From the NCBI RefSeq assembly GCF_018613755.1, contig NZ_JAGGPP010000019.1, positions 78,310-142,309 on the forward strand: a stretch of DNA of 64,000 nucleotides. Reading direction: 5' to 3'. The stretch is from Arthrobacter sp. ISL-72. GTDB taxonomy: Bacteria > Actinomycetota > Actinomycetes > Actinomycetales > Micrococcaceae. Positions 54,603-63,453 of the stretch are shown here, piece by piece. How positions within the stretch are numbered: the first letter of the stretch is position 1; each line of letters starts with the position of its first letter. Made by a program: the position numbers and the translations under genes. Under the pieces are notes generated by a model. The model made no database searches. It was not told the DNA's origin and saw only the letters and a list, made by a program, of their open reading frames with translations.

Positions 54603-54674
54603 AGTCATCGACCCTAGCCACAAAAACGTGTCATTAGAAACTTGCAAAGAAGCAGTGCACGCGGTACTCGCGGG

Positions 54675-56183
54675 CTAGTGCAGAACGTCCGCCAACTGCT
54701 TCCTGGTGTCGGCCACAACGGCAGCAAGGCCGTTCCCCGCCAGCCATCCGCCCACCAGGACCAGGCCTCCTTGCGCGGCGCAGATCCGGCGGACCTGGGC
54801 TACGCGCTGGCGGTGGCCCACTGCCGCGAACGGAAGGACCCCGCCCCAGCTGACGACGTCCCAGTCGAGCACGTCATGGGACGTGACAGGCACTGTCAGC
54901 AGGGCTGACGCGTCCCGTAAGGCCGATTCAAGGAGCTCACTGTCGGCGTTGCGCGAGCCGGCACTGCCTAATGCCGCGGGCGCCTCGCGTCCACCCTCCC
55001 CCGCCTCTTCTCCGCGGCCGTATGACAGCCGCACGACGTGGGTGCCTGGACCCGCTGCTGCCGCGAGCCAGTCCCATTTCGCGGTGGCATGGGTTAGTGC
55101 CTTGGCCTGGACGCCGGGTGTCTGAGGTGCCACGAGGATTCCGGTTCCGCGCGGCCGGCGGTCCAGGTCGGGAAGGTCAACAACAAGTGTCACAAGCTTT
55201 ACATCGGGACCGGCGCCGGGCCGGAGCGGGGCCAGATCCGGCACTGCCCCCTCCAGCAGTCCGACGGCGGACGGGCCGTCCAGAGCCACCACCAGCAGGC
55301 CGGAGTCGAACGTTTTATAAGCCGCCGAAACCCGCCAGCCGTCCGCTGTCCTGTTCACAGCGTCGGCCCGGGTGCCGCTGAGTAGCTTCACCCCGCGGCG
55401 CCCCAGTTCTGCCACCAGGGCGGTAATCAGCGTATGCATGCCGCCTTGGAGGCCGGCGACGGCGGAGCCTGCCTTTGCGGGCTGGGTTGCGGGGAGGCTG
55501 CCGCCGGCGGCGTGGCCCTGCTGGTCCTGCCGGGCGGGCCTGCTCCGGCGCTGGGCGGCGACCGCGGCGGCAAGGGAACCGTGGGTGCGGATTCCGGCGC
55601 GGAGCCCGGGCGCCACCATGTCGACGTCGAGCAGCGCGGGGTCGGCGGAATGAACGCCGCCCACCACCGGCTCCACGAGGCGTTCCAGGACACGGCGGCC
55701 CATCCTGAGCCGGACAAGTGCGGACACGTTGGTCACGGCAACCCTGGTCCCCGCGGAGGCGGGTAGGAACCTGTCCAGGGAGGCACGGAGGGATCCCGCG
55801 AGCCCGAGCGTCCGGCGGACTTCGGGGTCCCAGGGGTTGGCCGGGATGCCGAGCACGCCGGTTTTGGGGAGTTCGCGGGCGCCTTCGGGGAGCTGGACCC
55901 AGGCGCCGCCGGGCTGGGGCGCCACGATGTTGCCGGCGAGGCCGAGCTCCGCTGCGAGGTCCGCAACGGCACTGGATCGGGTTGCGAAGGACTCCGCACC
56001 GCTGTCCAGGGTCAGGCCGCCCACCACATGGCTGCCCACGCAGCCGCCCCAGGCGTCGGCGGCCTCCAGGACGGTGACGTCGCGGCCTGCCTTGGCAAGC
56101 TCCAGCGCGGCGAGCAGGCCGGAGATGCCGGCGCCCACCACCACGGCCGCTTGAACGGACGGTTCGGGCGTGGCTGCGCTCAC
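54675..56183 (-). CDS. cgoX: Coproporphyrinogen III oxidase CgoX (HemY type)
   Basis: A 502-residue FAD flavoprotein oxidising coproporphyrinogen III to coproporphyrin III with oxygen. The N-terminal VVVGAGISGLLAALELAKAG and TLDSGAESFATRS, then ERLVEPVVGGVHSADP and C-terminal GLVLVGGWLAGNGLAAVV, match the family. An Ala/Gln/Arg-rich insertion lies near residues 205-235. GTG 56183 is the start, 4 bp after hemE. By its neighbours CpfC and HemQ it belongs to the coproporphyrin branch rather than the protoporphyrin one. Confidence 0.94.
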   Translation of the reverse strand: MSAATPEPSVQAAVVVGAGISGLLAALELAKAGRDVTVLEAADAWGGCVGSHVVGGLTLDSGAESFATRSSAVADLAAELGLAGNIVAPQPGGAWVQLPEGARELPKTGVLGIPANPWDPEVRRTLGLAGSLRASLDRFLPASAGTRVAVTNVSALVRLRMGRRVLERLVEPVVGGVHSADPALLDVDMVAPGLRAGIRTHGSLAAAVAAQRRSRPARQDQQGHAAGGSLPATQPAKAGSAVAGLQGGMHTLITALVAELGRRGVKLLSGTRADAVNRTADGWRVSAAYKTFDSGLLVVALDGPSAVGLLEGAVPDLAPLRPGAGPDVKLVTLVVDLPDLDRRPRGTGILVAPQTPGVQAKALTHATAKWDWLAAAAGPGTHVVRLSYGRGEEAGEGGREAPAALGSAGSRNADSELLESALRDASALLTVPVTSHDVLDWDVVSWGGVLPFAAVGHRQRVAQVRRICAAQGGLVLVGGWLAGNGLAAVVADTRKQLADVLH

Positions 56184-56187
56184 CGTG

Positions 56188-57309
56188 TTACTCCGGGGAA
56201 ATCGAGTGAATTAGCTCGACGACGCGGGTCAGGACGTCCGGGTCGGTTTCCGGCGGCACACCGTGGCCCAGGTTCAGGACGTGGCCGGGCGCGGCGGATC
56301 CTGCCTTGATGACGTCGCGGACGTGGGCTTCGAGAACGGCCCACGGGGCGGACAGCAGCGCGGGGTCGATGTTGCCCTGGAGGGGAACAGTGCCGCCCAG
56401 CCGGCGGTTGGCTTCGTCCAGCGGAAGGCGGTAGTCAACGCCCACCACGTCGACGCCGACGTCGCGCATGGCCACGAGCAGCTCCGAGGTTCCGGTGCCG
56501 AAGTGGACCAGCGGCGCGCCCAGGTGACGGACGTGGTCAAGCGCGCGGGCGGAGGCGGGGGCAACAAAGCGCTGGTAGTCGGCCAGCCCCAGCGAGCCCG
56601 CCCAGGAATCGAACAGCTGCCCGGCTGAGGCACCGGCCTCCAGCTGGGCGCGAAGGAACATGCCCGAGGCATCCGCAGCCCAATTGGCCAGCGCGGTCCA
56701 GGTTTCGGGGTCGGCGTGCATCATGGTGCGCGGGCCGAGGTGGTCGCGGGAGGGCTTGCCCTCAACCATGTAGGCAGCCAGCGTGAACGGCGCGCCGGCG
56801 AAACCGATCAGCGGCGTCTTGCCCAGCTGTGCCACGGTGAGCCGGACGGCTTCGCGGATGGGCTCCAGCGCCTCCCAGGTCAGCCGCGGGAGTGCCGCGA
56901 CGTCTTCGGCTGTGCGGACGGGCTTGTCCAGGACCGGACCGATGCCGGGAACGATGTCCACGCCCACGCCGGCCAGTTTCAACGGGATCACGATGTCCGA
57001 GAAGAAGATGGCAGCATCAACATCGTGGCGGCGCACGGGCTGCAGGGTGATCTCGGAGGCCAGTTCCGGGCGCAGGCAGGAGTCCAGCATGGCCACGCCT
57101 TCGCGCACCTTCAGGTACTCCGGCAGGGAGCGGCCGGCCTGGCGCATGAACCAGACGGGACGGCGGGACGGCTTGCCGCCGCGGTAGGCCGTGATCAGCG
57201 GCGAATCTGCCGTGCGGCCGTCCATCAGCGGGTGTCCCGCATCCAGGGCGGAGTCGGAGAACGGGACGTTGGATACCGTGCCGTCGGAGGTCGCAGCGCT
57301 TGAAGTCAT
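56188..57309 (-). CDS. hemE: Uroporphyrinogen decarboxylase HemE
   Basis: A 373-residue enzyme removing four carboxyls from uroporphyrinogen III to give coproporphyrinogen III. It shows the signature PVWFMRQAGRSLPEY, then AAIFFSDIVIPLKLAGVGV, LIGFAGAPFTLAAYM and the C-terminal NLGHGVPPETDPD. ATG 57309 matches the family N-terminus; upstream in-frame codons lie in the divergent control region. First gene of the leftward cluster, back to back with hemA. Confidence 0.96.
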   Translation of the reverse strand: MTSSAATSDGTVSNVPFSDSALDAGHPLMDGRTADSPLITAYRGGKPSRRPVWFMRQAGRSLPEYLKVREGVAMLDSCLRPELASEITLQPVRRHDVDAAIFFSDIVIPLKLAGVGVDIVPGIGPVLDKPVRTAEDVAALPRLTWEALEPIREAVRLTVAQLGKTPLIGFAGAPFTLAAYMVEGKPSRDHLGPRTMMHADPETWTALANWAADASGMFLRAQLEAGASAGQLFDSWAGSLGLADYQRFVAPASARALDHVRHLGAPLVHFGTGTSELLVAMRDVGVDVVGVDYRLPLDEANRRLGGTVPLQGNIDPALLSAPWAVLEAHVRDVIKAGSAAPGHVLNLGHGVPPETDPDVLTRVVELIHSISPE

Positions 57310-57426
57310 GACTCCGATTGTCCCTAAGATCGCCGCCAAAAGATAACGACAGCCTGTCACGCTGAGTGCCCCGGGCCCTCCGTGGCGGGAATCACAAGCC
57401 TCCGTGCTCTTCCCCACGGGGCATGG

Positions 57427-57466
57427 TTGTTCTACACCTCAACGAAAAAGCTATGATTGTGATGCT
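57427..57466 (+). promoter_or_regulatory. Probable hemA promoter giving a near-leaderless mRNA
   Basis: TTGTTC at 57427-57432 and TATGAT at 57452-57457 (19-bp spacing). Transcription would start near 57464-57467, at or beside the GTG start at 57467, and there is no Shine-Dalgarno sequence. It lies between the divergent hemE and hemA genes. Confidence 0.5.
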
Positions 57467-58807
57467 GTGGTTCTTTTCTCATTGGTGGCTACACACGCCG
57501 ACATCGACCTCGAGACCGTTGCTCAACTGAGCACCGGCGCTTCCGAGCTGGCTACATCCGCCCTGTCCGGGTCGCCGGCAGTGACGGGTGCGGTGGTGCT
57601 TGCCACCTGCAACCGCTTCGAAATCTACGGCGAGGCGTCCCATCCGGACGACGTCGAAGCGGCACGGGCCGCCCTCGTCGCCCAGATCAGCGAACGCACC
57701 GGGCTCAACGAGCAGCTCGTCTCCCGGTCTTTTAGTACGCGCACGGGCGGCGACGTCAGCCAGCACCTTTTCGCCGTGAGCTCCGGCCTTGATTCCGCTG
57801 TGGTGGGCGAACGCGAAATCGCCGGGCAGGTGCGCCGTGCCCTCATCACCGCCCAGCACGAAGGCACTGCCAGCTCCGGCCTCGTCCGTCTTTTCCAGGC
57901 GGCATCCAAGACCGCAAAGGATGTCGGGGCGCAGACGGCCCTCGGCTCGCGCGGACTGTCCATCGTTTCGGTGGCCCTGGATCTCGCCACGGACCTTTCC
58001 GAGAACGCCGACTGGTCAACCAAGAAGGCAGTTGTCTTCGGTACCGGCGCCTACGCCGGCGCCACCATGTCGCTGCTCCGCGAACGCGGCTGCACTGACA
58101 TCTCCGTCTTTTCCTCCTCCGGACGAGCCGAAGGCTTTGTGGCAACGCGCGGCGGCACGGCCCTCGACGCCGATTCGCTTCCTGCTGCCGTGGCCGCAGC
58201 GGATGTCATGATCGGGTGCAGCGGCTCCGATGCCCGCGTGGAAGCCGCCGAGCTCGCGCGGGTCCGGGCCGGATCGCCGCAAACGCTGATCGCCATCGAT
58301 CTGGCGCTCACCCATGATTTCGATCCCGCTGTTGGAGAGCTCGACGGCGTGGAGCTGCTTACGCTCGAATCCGTGCGGCTCGCCGCTCCGCAGGAGCAGG
58401 CGGAATCGCTGGCGCAGGCCAGCGGCATCGTCTCCGGCGCAGCCGCTGCTTTCGAGCAGGAGCGCGAGGCCCGGTCCGTTGACTCGGCCATTGTTGCCCT
58501 GCGCCGCCACACCATGAACGTCCTCGACGCCGAGATGGAGAAGGTCCGGGCACGCCACGGCTGCACGGCCGCCGCCGAGGAAGTCGAGTTCGCGCTGCGC
58601 AGGATGGTCAAGCAGTTGCTCCACGTCCCGACTGTCCGTGCCCGTGAGCTTGCCTCCAACGGCCAGCAGGACGAGTACATCGCGGCCCTTGAGGCGCTCT
58701 ACGGCATCACCGTTGAGCAGCCGGTCGCCGCCCCGGCAGCCGAATGCCCGGTGGACCACAGCCAGGCCGGCCCGGCCTCCGCTCCCCCACGGCGCGAAAC
58801 CGCCTGA
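57467..58807 (+). CDS. hemA: Glutamyl-tRNA reductase HemA
   Basis: A 446-residue NADPH enzyme that makes glutamate-1-semialdehyde from Glu-tRNA, the committed and usually regulated step. The catalytic Cys is in [12 protein letters not shown] (about residue 46). [33 protein letters not shown] (NADPH site) and [12 protein letters not shown] follow, with a C-terminal dimerisation helix region and a ~35-residue variable tail. GTG 57467 fits the conserved N-terminus; the frame upstream is non-coding. Divergent from hemE. Confidence 0.95.
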   Translation: MVLFSLVATHADIDLETVAQLSTGASELATSALSGSPAVTGAVVLATCNRFEIYGEASHPDDVEAARAALVAQISERTGLNEQLVSRSFSTRTGGDVSQHLFAVSSGLDSAVVGEREIAGQVRRALITAQHEGTASSGLVRLFQAASKTAKDVGAQTALGSRGLSIVSVALDLATDLSENADWSTKKAVVFGTGAYAGATMSLLRERGCTDISVFSSSGRAEGFVATRGGTALDADSLPAAVAAADVMIGCSGSDARVEAAELARVRAGSPQTLIAIDLALTHDFDPAVGELDGVELLTLESVRLAAPQEQAESLAQASGIVSGAAAAFEQEREARSVDSAIVALRRHTMNVLDAEMEKVRARHGCTAAAEEVEFALRRMVKQLLHVPTVRARELASNGQQDEYIAALEALYGITVEQPVAAPAAECPVDHSQAGPASAPPRRETA

Positions 58808-58929
58808 CCCGACGCGGCCCGAGGGCTGCACGCATTGGGTGAGCTGTGGCAGCGATGCCACCGGATATGACTCCGACAGATAGCCCCAAACAACAACTCC
58901 AGTGAGCCGAGGTTGTTGCTGGCCGTGCG

Positions 58930-59283
58930 TCAGGACCCGGCCGTGGTTTCCGTTTTCCGGCGCGCCCGTTCGAGGGCCCGGTAGACGGTGGATCGCCCGA
59001 CGGAGAACAGCTCGGCGAGCTCGTACATGGTATGTTCGCCCGCGGCATGTAGGTGAACCAGGTGTGCTTCCTGCTTGGGTGAGAGTTCGGGCTGCTTCCC
59101 GCGTAGTCGGCCCTTTGCCTTGGCGATTTTCATCCCTTCACGGGTCCGTGCCCGGATGAGATCGCCTTCAAATTCAGCGACCATCGCCAGGACGTTGAAC
59201 AGCAACTTGCCCATTGGGTCCGCGGGATCGTGCACAGAATGCTGGCAGGCACCTTGTGTCGCACTCAATTTGGGGAGGACCAA
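58930..59283 (-). pseudogene. C-terminal remnant of a serine resolvase/invertase
   Basis: From about 59235 leftward the peptide matches the C-terminal half of resolvase-family site-specific recombinases: VHDPADPMGKLLFNVLAMVA, EGDLIRARTREGMKIAKAKG, and an HTH (ELAELFSVGRSTVYRALERA). The N-terminal catalytic part with the active Ser and Arg residues is missing; the 16 residues before VHDP are unrelated. So only the linker helix and DNA-binding domain remain, and the gene is inactive. The break coincides with the start of the next gene at 59283, marking the edge of an accessory region. Confidence 0.85.
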
Positions 59284-59696
59284 TGGCGGACGGTAGTAGC
59301 GAAGCCTTTACTGTCTCGGTGCGTGAGGTCAGGAACTACAGGTTTGTTCAGAGACTTCCTAGGCTGCTTCTTTTTGGGTCTTGGTTCGTTGTCGGCTACG
59401 CCCTCTTTGTGCCAGGAGAAAGGCCGAACTGGCCAGCGATGGTGATCGGAGGCTTGTTCCTCGCCATCTCCGTCGGGTCCTCTATCTATGGGTCACGGAA
59501 AGAGAAGGATCTTATCGCTGTCATCAACGACAGATTCGCAGAAGCCTTCACTGCTAGAACTGGATTTGAGTATCCGCGCGACGTAAACGTCCTCGAAGTG
59601 CAGCGATCGATTGCGGTGCGAAAGGCTGACGGATCTGCGGTTGTTTGGGGAGTGAAGAAGGAGAAAGAAGGCTTCAGCGTTTCCCCAGCAAGCTAA
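59283..59696 (+). CDS. Small membrane protein, function unknown
   Basis: A 137-residue protein with two membrane segments (about residues 23-41, LPRLLLFGSWFVVGYALFV, and 50-70) and a ~65-residue soluble C-terminus (KEKDLIAVINDRFAEAF through AVVWGVKKEKEGF). ATG 59283 has GGGGAGGA just upstream. Base composition is visibly less GC-rich than the haem genes. No family was recognised. It starts exactly where the resolvase remnant is truncated. Confidence 0.6.
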   Translation: MADGSSEAFTVSVREVRNYRFVQRLPRLLLFGSWFVVGYALFVPGERPNWPAMVIGGLFLAISVGSSIYGSRKEKDLIAVINDRFAEAFTARTGFEYPRDVNVLEVQRSIAVRKADGSAVVWGVKKEKEGFSVSPAS

Positions 59697-59934
59697 ACCA
59701 TTTTGTCCCGCGGAGGGTTCCCGCAAACGGATCTGATGCGACGTTTTGGGATGTCTTCTGTTCGGGATACGGTCGGGACGATTCATTCCATGATCCGCTG
59801 ATCTCCATGGATCCTTCGTCAGTTCATCTATCCTGCAAGCTACGAGAGGTTCCTGCCCCCTGTGCTCACTTTGTTTGAGACGTTTTGTGCTGTGGGGACG
59901 TATATAGGTGAAAGCTCATACGGGAGGGGGGACG

Positions 59935-60642
59935 ATGGCTGGTTCGACCGAGGAGCTGCAAGGACTTGATGACCTGGCGTTGCTTGAACGCGTGGGGCAA
60001 CGGGATCAGGTCGCATTTGACGTGTTGTATAGCCGGTACGTCCGGCCGGTCGCCTGGACGGCGCGTAGCGTGCTGCGATCCTCCGAATCAGCCGAAGACG
60101 CTGCACAGGCGACGTTCCTGACTCTGTGGAAGAAGGCCGGCCGGATCAGGATCGAAGGCTGTTCGTTGCTGCCTTGGCTGTTGGGAGTCTGCCGGATCGA
60201 GTGTCGCTCCATGCTCAGGAAGGATCATCTACTCGACCGCCGCGGCATGGACCCGGCGCTCGAACGGCTCTCGGACGGTCCTTCCCCCGAAGAATTAGCC
60301 ATCGAGTCCGAAATGCTTCACATCATAGATCTCTATGTGGCACGGATGTCCGACATAGACCGGTCGATTTACCGGCTCTGCCTCATCAAAGAGGTCAGCT
60401 ACGAGGATGCTGCCAAGGAGTTGGGAATCACTCACGGGGCAGTACGTAACCGGTTGTCACGGCTGAAAGCCGGTCTCCGCCGTCACCTCCCGTCTCAAGG
60501 AACAGAGGCACCGAAATCAACACCGAGATACCAACCTGGCCTGCCCAAGCCGACATCGAGAGGATGCACGCGGCAACTGTTGCCGGCATCCAGGAACACC
60601 GCCGAAGCCAGCGCCGCTCAAGAATCGCCGCGGCAGCAGTGA
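59935..60642 (+). CDS. ECF-type sigma-70 family RNA polymerase sigma factor
   Basis: A 235-residue sigma factor unlike SigK. Region 2 runs from DQVAFDVLYSRYVRPVAWTA to SAEDAAQATFLTLWKKAG; region 4 is SYEDAAKELGITHGAVRNRLSRLKAGL. The final ~45 residues (after RRHLPSQGTE) are Pro/Thr/Arg/Ala-rich and overlap the next gene in another frame; they may be read-through of a once shorter protein. ATG 59935 has GGGAGGGGGG before it. It forms a pair with the following membrane protein, the usual place of an anti-sigma factor. Activating signal and targets are unknown. Confidence 0.85.
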   Translation: MAGSTEELQGLDDLALLERVGQRDQVAFDVLYSRYVRPVAWTARSVLRSSESAEDAAQATFLTLWKKAGRIRIEGCSLLPWLLGVCRIECRSMLRKDHLLDRRGMDPALERLSDGPSPEELAIESEMLHIIDLYVARMSDIDRSIYRLCLIKEVSYEDAAKELGITHGAVRNRLSRLKAGLRRHLPSQGTEAPKSTPRYQPGLPKPTSRGCTRQLLPASRNTAEASAAQESPRQQ

Positions 60643-61313
60643 CCGCCGTGCTGGCCATGGGATTCACGGTTGGGACCGTGATCAGCCTGCCCAAGGGCGA
60701 CATTGGCGCCCGCCCTGCAACAACAACCGCGCAGGCAAGCCACCCAGGCGGACCCTACACAATCGATGACACGCTGGGCGCTTTCAACGGCCTCTCCTAC
60801 GACTACGACCCCTTTCGATCGCCGAATCAGCTTGCCGAGCACAGTGAACTAGTGATCTCAGGCACAGTTGCAGGTTTCAGGGAAGGCCGGTCGCTGGCCT
60901 TAGCTGGAAACGAGCAGGTAGTCGGGTCAAAATCGGTAGTCCTGGTTTTGACCGACATCACCACGGCCAGAGGTGACCTGGCCGACGGGAACGACGGCCA
61001 CATCTATGTGGAGTTACGCAACCCAGGCCACCCAGACCCGTCTTATTATGACCGAGCGTTCCCCTCAGGCGCCCTCGTCGTCGCCTATCTCGTCCCAGCC
61101 CCGACCGAACAGCCGAGGGCCGACATCGACGAAACGTATGCCAGCCGCCGGGCCGCCGGACTCCCCGACGGACAGAGGCTCTACATGCCGACAAATCCAC
61201 AGAGTCTGATCATGCAATTCAACGGCGAAGACGTTGTTTGGCCTCTCATCGGCGCCCACAAACCAGGCAACATCGCAAACACGCTACCCGGAGGCGGCCT
61301 GATCGCCGAATAG
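60564..61313 (+). CDS. Single-pass membrane protein paired with the ECF sigma factor
   Basis: About 249 residues: a short cytoplasmic N-terminus, one membrane helix (IAAAAVTAVLAMGFTVGTVI, residues ~21-42), then a ~200-residue extracytoplasmic domain with LAEHSELVISGTVAGFREGR and VLVLTDITTARGDLAD. There is no recognised zinc-binding HxxxCxxC anti-sigma motif. It overlaps the sigma gene by 79 bp in another frame. The frame continues upstream of ATG 60564 without a standard start (reading TEINTEIPTWPAQADIER), so the real start may have been lost or is further up. Position suggests an anti-sigma or sensor role; this is inference. Confidence 0.6.
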   Translation: MHAATVAGIQEHRRSQRRSRIAAAAVTAVLAMGFTVGTVISLPKGDIGARPATTTAQASHPGGPYTIDDTLGAFNGLSYDYDPFRSPNQLAEHSELVISGTVAGFREGRSLALAGNEQVVGSKSVVLVLTDITTARGDLADGNDGHIYVELRNPGHPDPSYYDRAFPSGALVVAYLVPAPTEQPRADIDETYASRRAAGLPDGQRLYMPTNPQSLIMQFNGEDVVWPLIGAHKPGNIANTLPGGGLIAE

Positions 61314-61377
61314 GTTCGACCATGGAAGACGCCGCCAACTACCGGCCGGCAGCGTGCTGGCCGAGCTGATGAGCAGT

Positions 61378-61436
61378 GCGGACAGTCGCTCCCTCAAATG
61401 TGTCCGCTCAACGTTCCCCAAATAGGGCTAACCGCC
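61378..61436 (+). repeat. Imperfect ~60-bp direct repeat, copy A
   Basis: Shares most positions with 62209-62269, including GCTCCC, GTGTCCG, CGTTCC and ACCGCC blocks in the same order. It lies upstream of the lipoprotein gene. Confidence 0.7.
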
Positions 61437-61513
61437 ACCAGTGGCTGTATTGTCCTCGCGCAATCGCGTCGCTACCCTCGACCAACAGTGGAGGACGTCG
61501 GGGGTCCGTAGAC

Positions 61514-62098
61514 ATGCGCACTAGACTCAAAATCATTCTTGCTGGGAAAGCAACTACATGTGCGACACCAGGTGGTTGGGCCCCGGCAATAAAAACCGCA
61601 CCCATTGCCCGTCCCGGAGCGATCCGTTTGTTTATAGCCTTGTGCCTACTCAGCTTCGGTGCGGTCTCCTGTGGCACTACAGCTAACGACGGACCCCAAG
61701 GGCCTCAACAGCCGCCGCTATCGTCCTCGACGCCTTCGGCCGGGGCGACCGGCACGGAAAGCGGGCCGTCCTGTCTTGTCCCTGAAGAGATTCCGGTGCG
61801 GGATCTCCAGAATGATCAGCTTGTGGATTGCGATCTAAAGGACGTCCGCATCCTGTTTGAAGATGGCCGGACGATGGCAACTCCCGGAGCCGGGGAAGTG
61901 GCCACCGGGACGTCTTCAAACGTAGGTGGTTCCGAATCCCTGGACAAAATATCGGTCGCGAACCTTGGTCCAGGCCTCGGTGTAGTCGGCTTCATTGAGA
62001 ACGACGCTCATGAGGTCACTTACTGGGGGCCAGCGGAGGCCACGTCGATATTGAAGGAGCGGGACGGCAAAGCCAAAGAAGACATGGCAGGTGGCTAG
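61514..62098 (+). CDS. Putative lipoprotein, function unknown
   Basis: A 194-residue product with an unusually long N-region (about 35 residues) before the hydrophobic core and lipobox (IALCLLSFGAVSC, Cys near residue 53). A Pro/Ser/Thr linker and a small acidic domain containing two cysteines (PSCLVP and LVDCDL) follow. ATG 61514 is the best start, with GGGGG some ten bases upstream; a start closer to the hydrophobic core cannot be excluded. No family was recognised. It is bracketed by the two copies of the ~60-bp repeat. Confidence 0.6.
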   Translation: MRTRLKIILAGKATTCATPGGWAPAIKTAPIARPGAIRLFIALCLLSFGAVSCGTTANDGPQGPQQPPLSSSTPSAGATGTESGPSCLVPEEIPVRDLQNDQLVDCDLKDVRILFEDGRTMATPGAGEVATGTSSNVGGSESLDKISVANLGPGLGVVGFIENDAHEVTYWGPAEATSILKERDGKAKEDMAGG

Positions 62099-62432
62099 TA
62101 GCCAAGGGATACAGCAGCCACTCAGCATCACCATCAGGTTTTAGCGAAGGAAGCCTTCCTCCCGCGGCGCACACACATTAGCTCCATCAATGCCCGGGCT
62201 GGTGAACAGCGGGACTCGCCGCTCCCGAAAGTGTCCGTTCAGCGTTCCACAAGCGGGGGCTGAACCGCCGTTTCAAGCCATGACTTATCCGGCCTTTTCC
62301 TTAATCCACGAAACTGTAGATCACGTCGCAGGCCGCGGAAAGGACAAGCAGACTCCAGAACAAAACGGTGTACCTGAGGACGCAGTGCCCGGAATCGCCG
62401 GCCAGGTCCCAGCTCTGTCCCCCCGCTCTTCT
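62099..62432. other. 334-bp stretch without a supported gene
   Basis: Contains copy B of the ~60-bp repeat and no frame with convincing protein-like sequence; a short rightward frame (62190-62438) lacks a ribosome site and domain features. Confidence 0.6.
62209..62269 (+). repeat. Imperfect ~60-bp direct repeat, copy B
   Basis: Same orientation as copy A at 61378-61436. It includes an inverted repeat, GTTCAGC at 62237-62243 and GCTGAAC at about 62259-62265, that could form a hairpin or a dimeric recombinase site. Confidence 0.7.
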
Positions 62433-62915
62433 CTATAGCTCCTTGAAATAGACAGCGACAGGTATCTGTGTACAACCAAGGTTCTCGTAAAGCGCCCGGG
62501 CTGGGGCGTGAAACGCATCACCACCTGTACCGATCTCGACGATTCTGGCCCCGAGGTCCTTCATCCTGGCCATTGCATACTCACACAGTTGCCGGCCAAC
62601 GTGGTCCCGCCGATGGGCGGGGGCCACCGCCAGGATCGTGATCGTCCCGTGCTCACGGGCAAGATCTACCTGCCAGCTAACATATCCCGCGAGGCCGCCG
62701 TCGACCTCTGCGACATCCACGTACTTACCGGCTTGAGGCTGGTGGAGGAAGGGAACCTTCTCCGCGTAATCCTCCCGCCAGTCACCGTGTTGAACGGCGA
62801 AGATCAGTTCGCCCATCAGGGGGCGGAACGATCCTTCATAAAAGGGCTCGAAGGTGGCAAGGGTCAGGTCGAGGATTGGCTGCCCGTCGTGGGCGGCGAA
62901 GGGGCGTATAAGCAT
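62433..62915 (-). CDS. GNAT family N-acetyltransferase
   Basis: A 160-residue GNAT-fold protein. The acetyl-CoA-binding motif A is AVAPAHRRDHVGRQLCEYA (Q/RxxGxG/A-like), preceded by the HGTITILAV strand, with GARALYENLGCTQI-like motif B near the C-terminus. It likely transfers acetyl from acetyl-CoA to a small amine or protein; the substrate is unknown. Single gene, not in an operon. Confidence 0.85.
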   Translation of the reverse strand: MLIRPFAAHDGQPILDLTLATFEPFYEGSFRPLMGELIFAVQHGDWREDYAEKVPFLHQPQAGKYVDVAEVDGGLAGYVSWQVDLAREHGTITILAVAPAHRRDHVGRQLCEYAMARMKDLGARIVEIGTGGDAFHAPARALYENLGCTQIPVAVYFKEL

Positions 62916-63453
62916 TATGTGGGCCTTTGATTGAGGAAACAGGGCGCTATTCAGCCGCCTGCGACCAGATTGCCAGCGGGCGGTTGTTCCTCAGTGACGC
63001 GTGCGCGTCGTGCAGAAGTGCTCCACGCAAGACACCCTACCGCGGCTTCGATTTCCGGTGGTGCAAGACGAGGTAAGTTTGGTCCTTTCTAGACTGCAGG
63101 GTGACAGGATTTGCTGTTGCCGGGCAATCACATCGCTCGCTGCCGCCCTGTGCGTATCCAGCTGAGGCTAACTTCCCGTTCGACCAGCACTTCCCCCTCG
63201 GCTGAGCAGACACGGAGAATAGCCGTTTCCAGGGCCCGCATCAGCAGCTGGAATCGCCAGTTCCGGTCATCAACTTTTTGAACCGTAGTACGGACAGTGC
63301 GCTGCGGAAGAAACTGATGGAGTCACCGTCTCAGGAGAATCCGGCGGAGCGTTGATCACTGGCCGCCAATTTCCGTCCCGGTCAGGGCAATTTCCGTCCC
63401 GGTCAGGGTTCGGCTTCCGTCTCGCCTCAGAGGGTTCGAGATCGGCGGCGATC
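62916..63453. other. 538-bp stretch without a recognisable gene
   Basis: No frame reads as a convincing protein. It ends with the 21-bp tandem repeat at 63368-63408. It may be decayed mobile DNA; I see no RNA gene or regulatory element. Confidence 0.6.
63368..63408. repeat. 21-bp tandem repeat resembling an insertion-sequence end
   Basis: AATTTCCGTCCCGGTCAGGG occurs at 63368-63387 and again at 63389-63408, one base apart, directly after GGCCGCC. Multiple terminal repeats of this kind are typical of IS21-family ends, but no istA or istB is present here. Confidence 0.7.

Noticed and set aside
62190..62438. 82-codon rightward frame
   Set aside because: No ribosome site, no domain or membrane features, and it overlaps the ~60-bp repeat.
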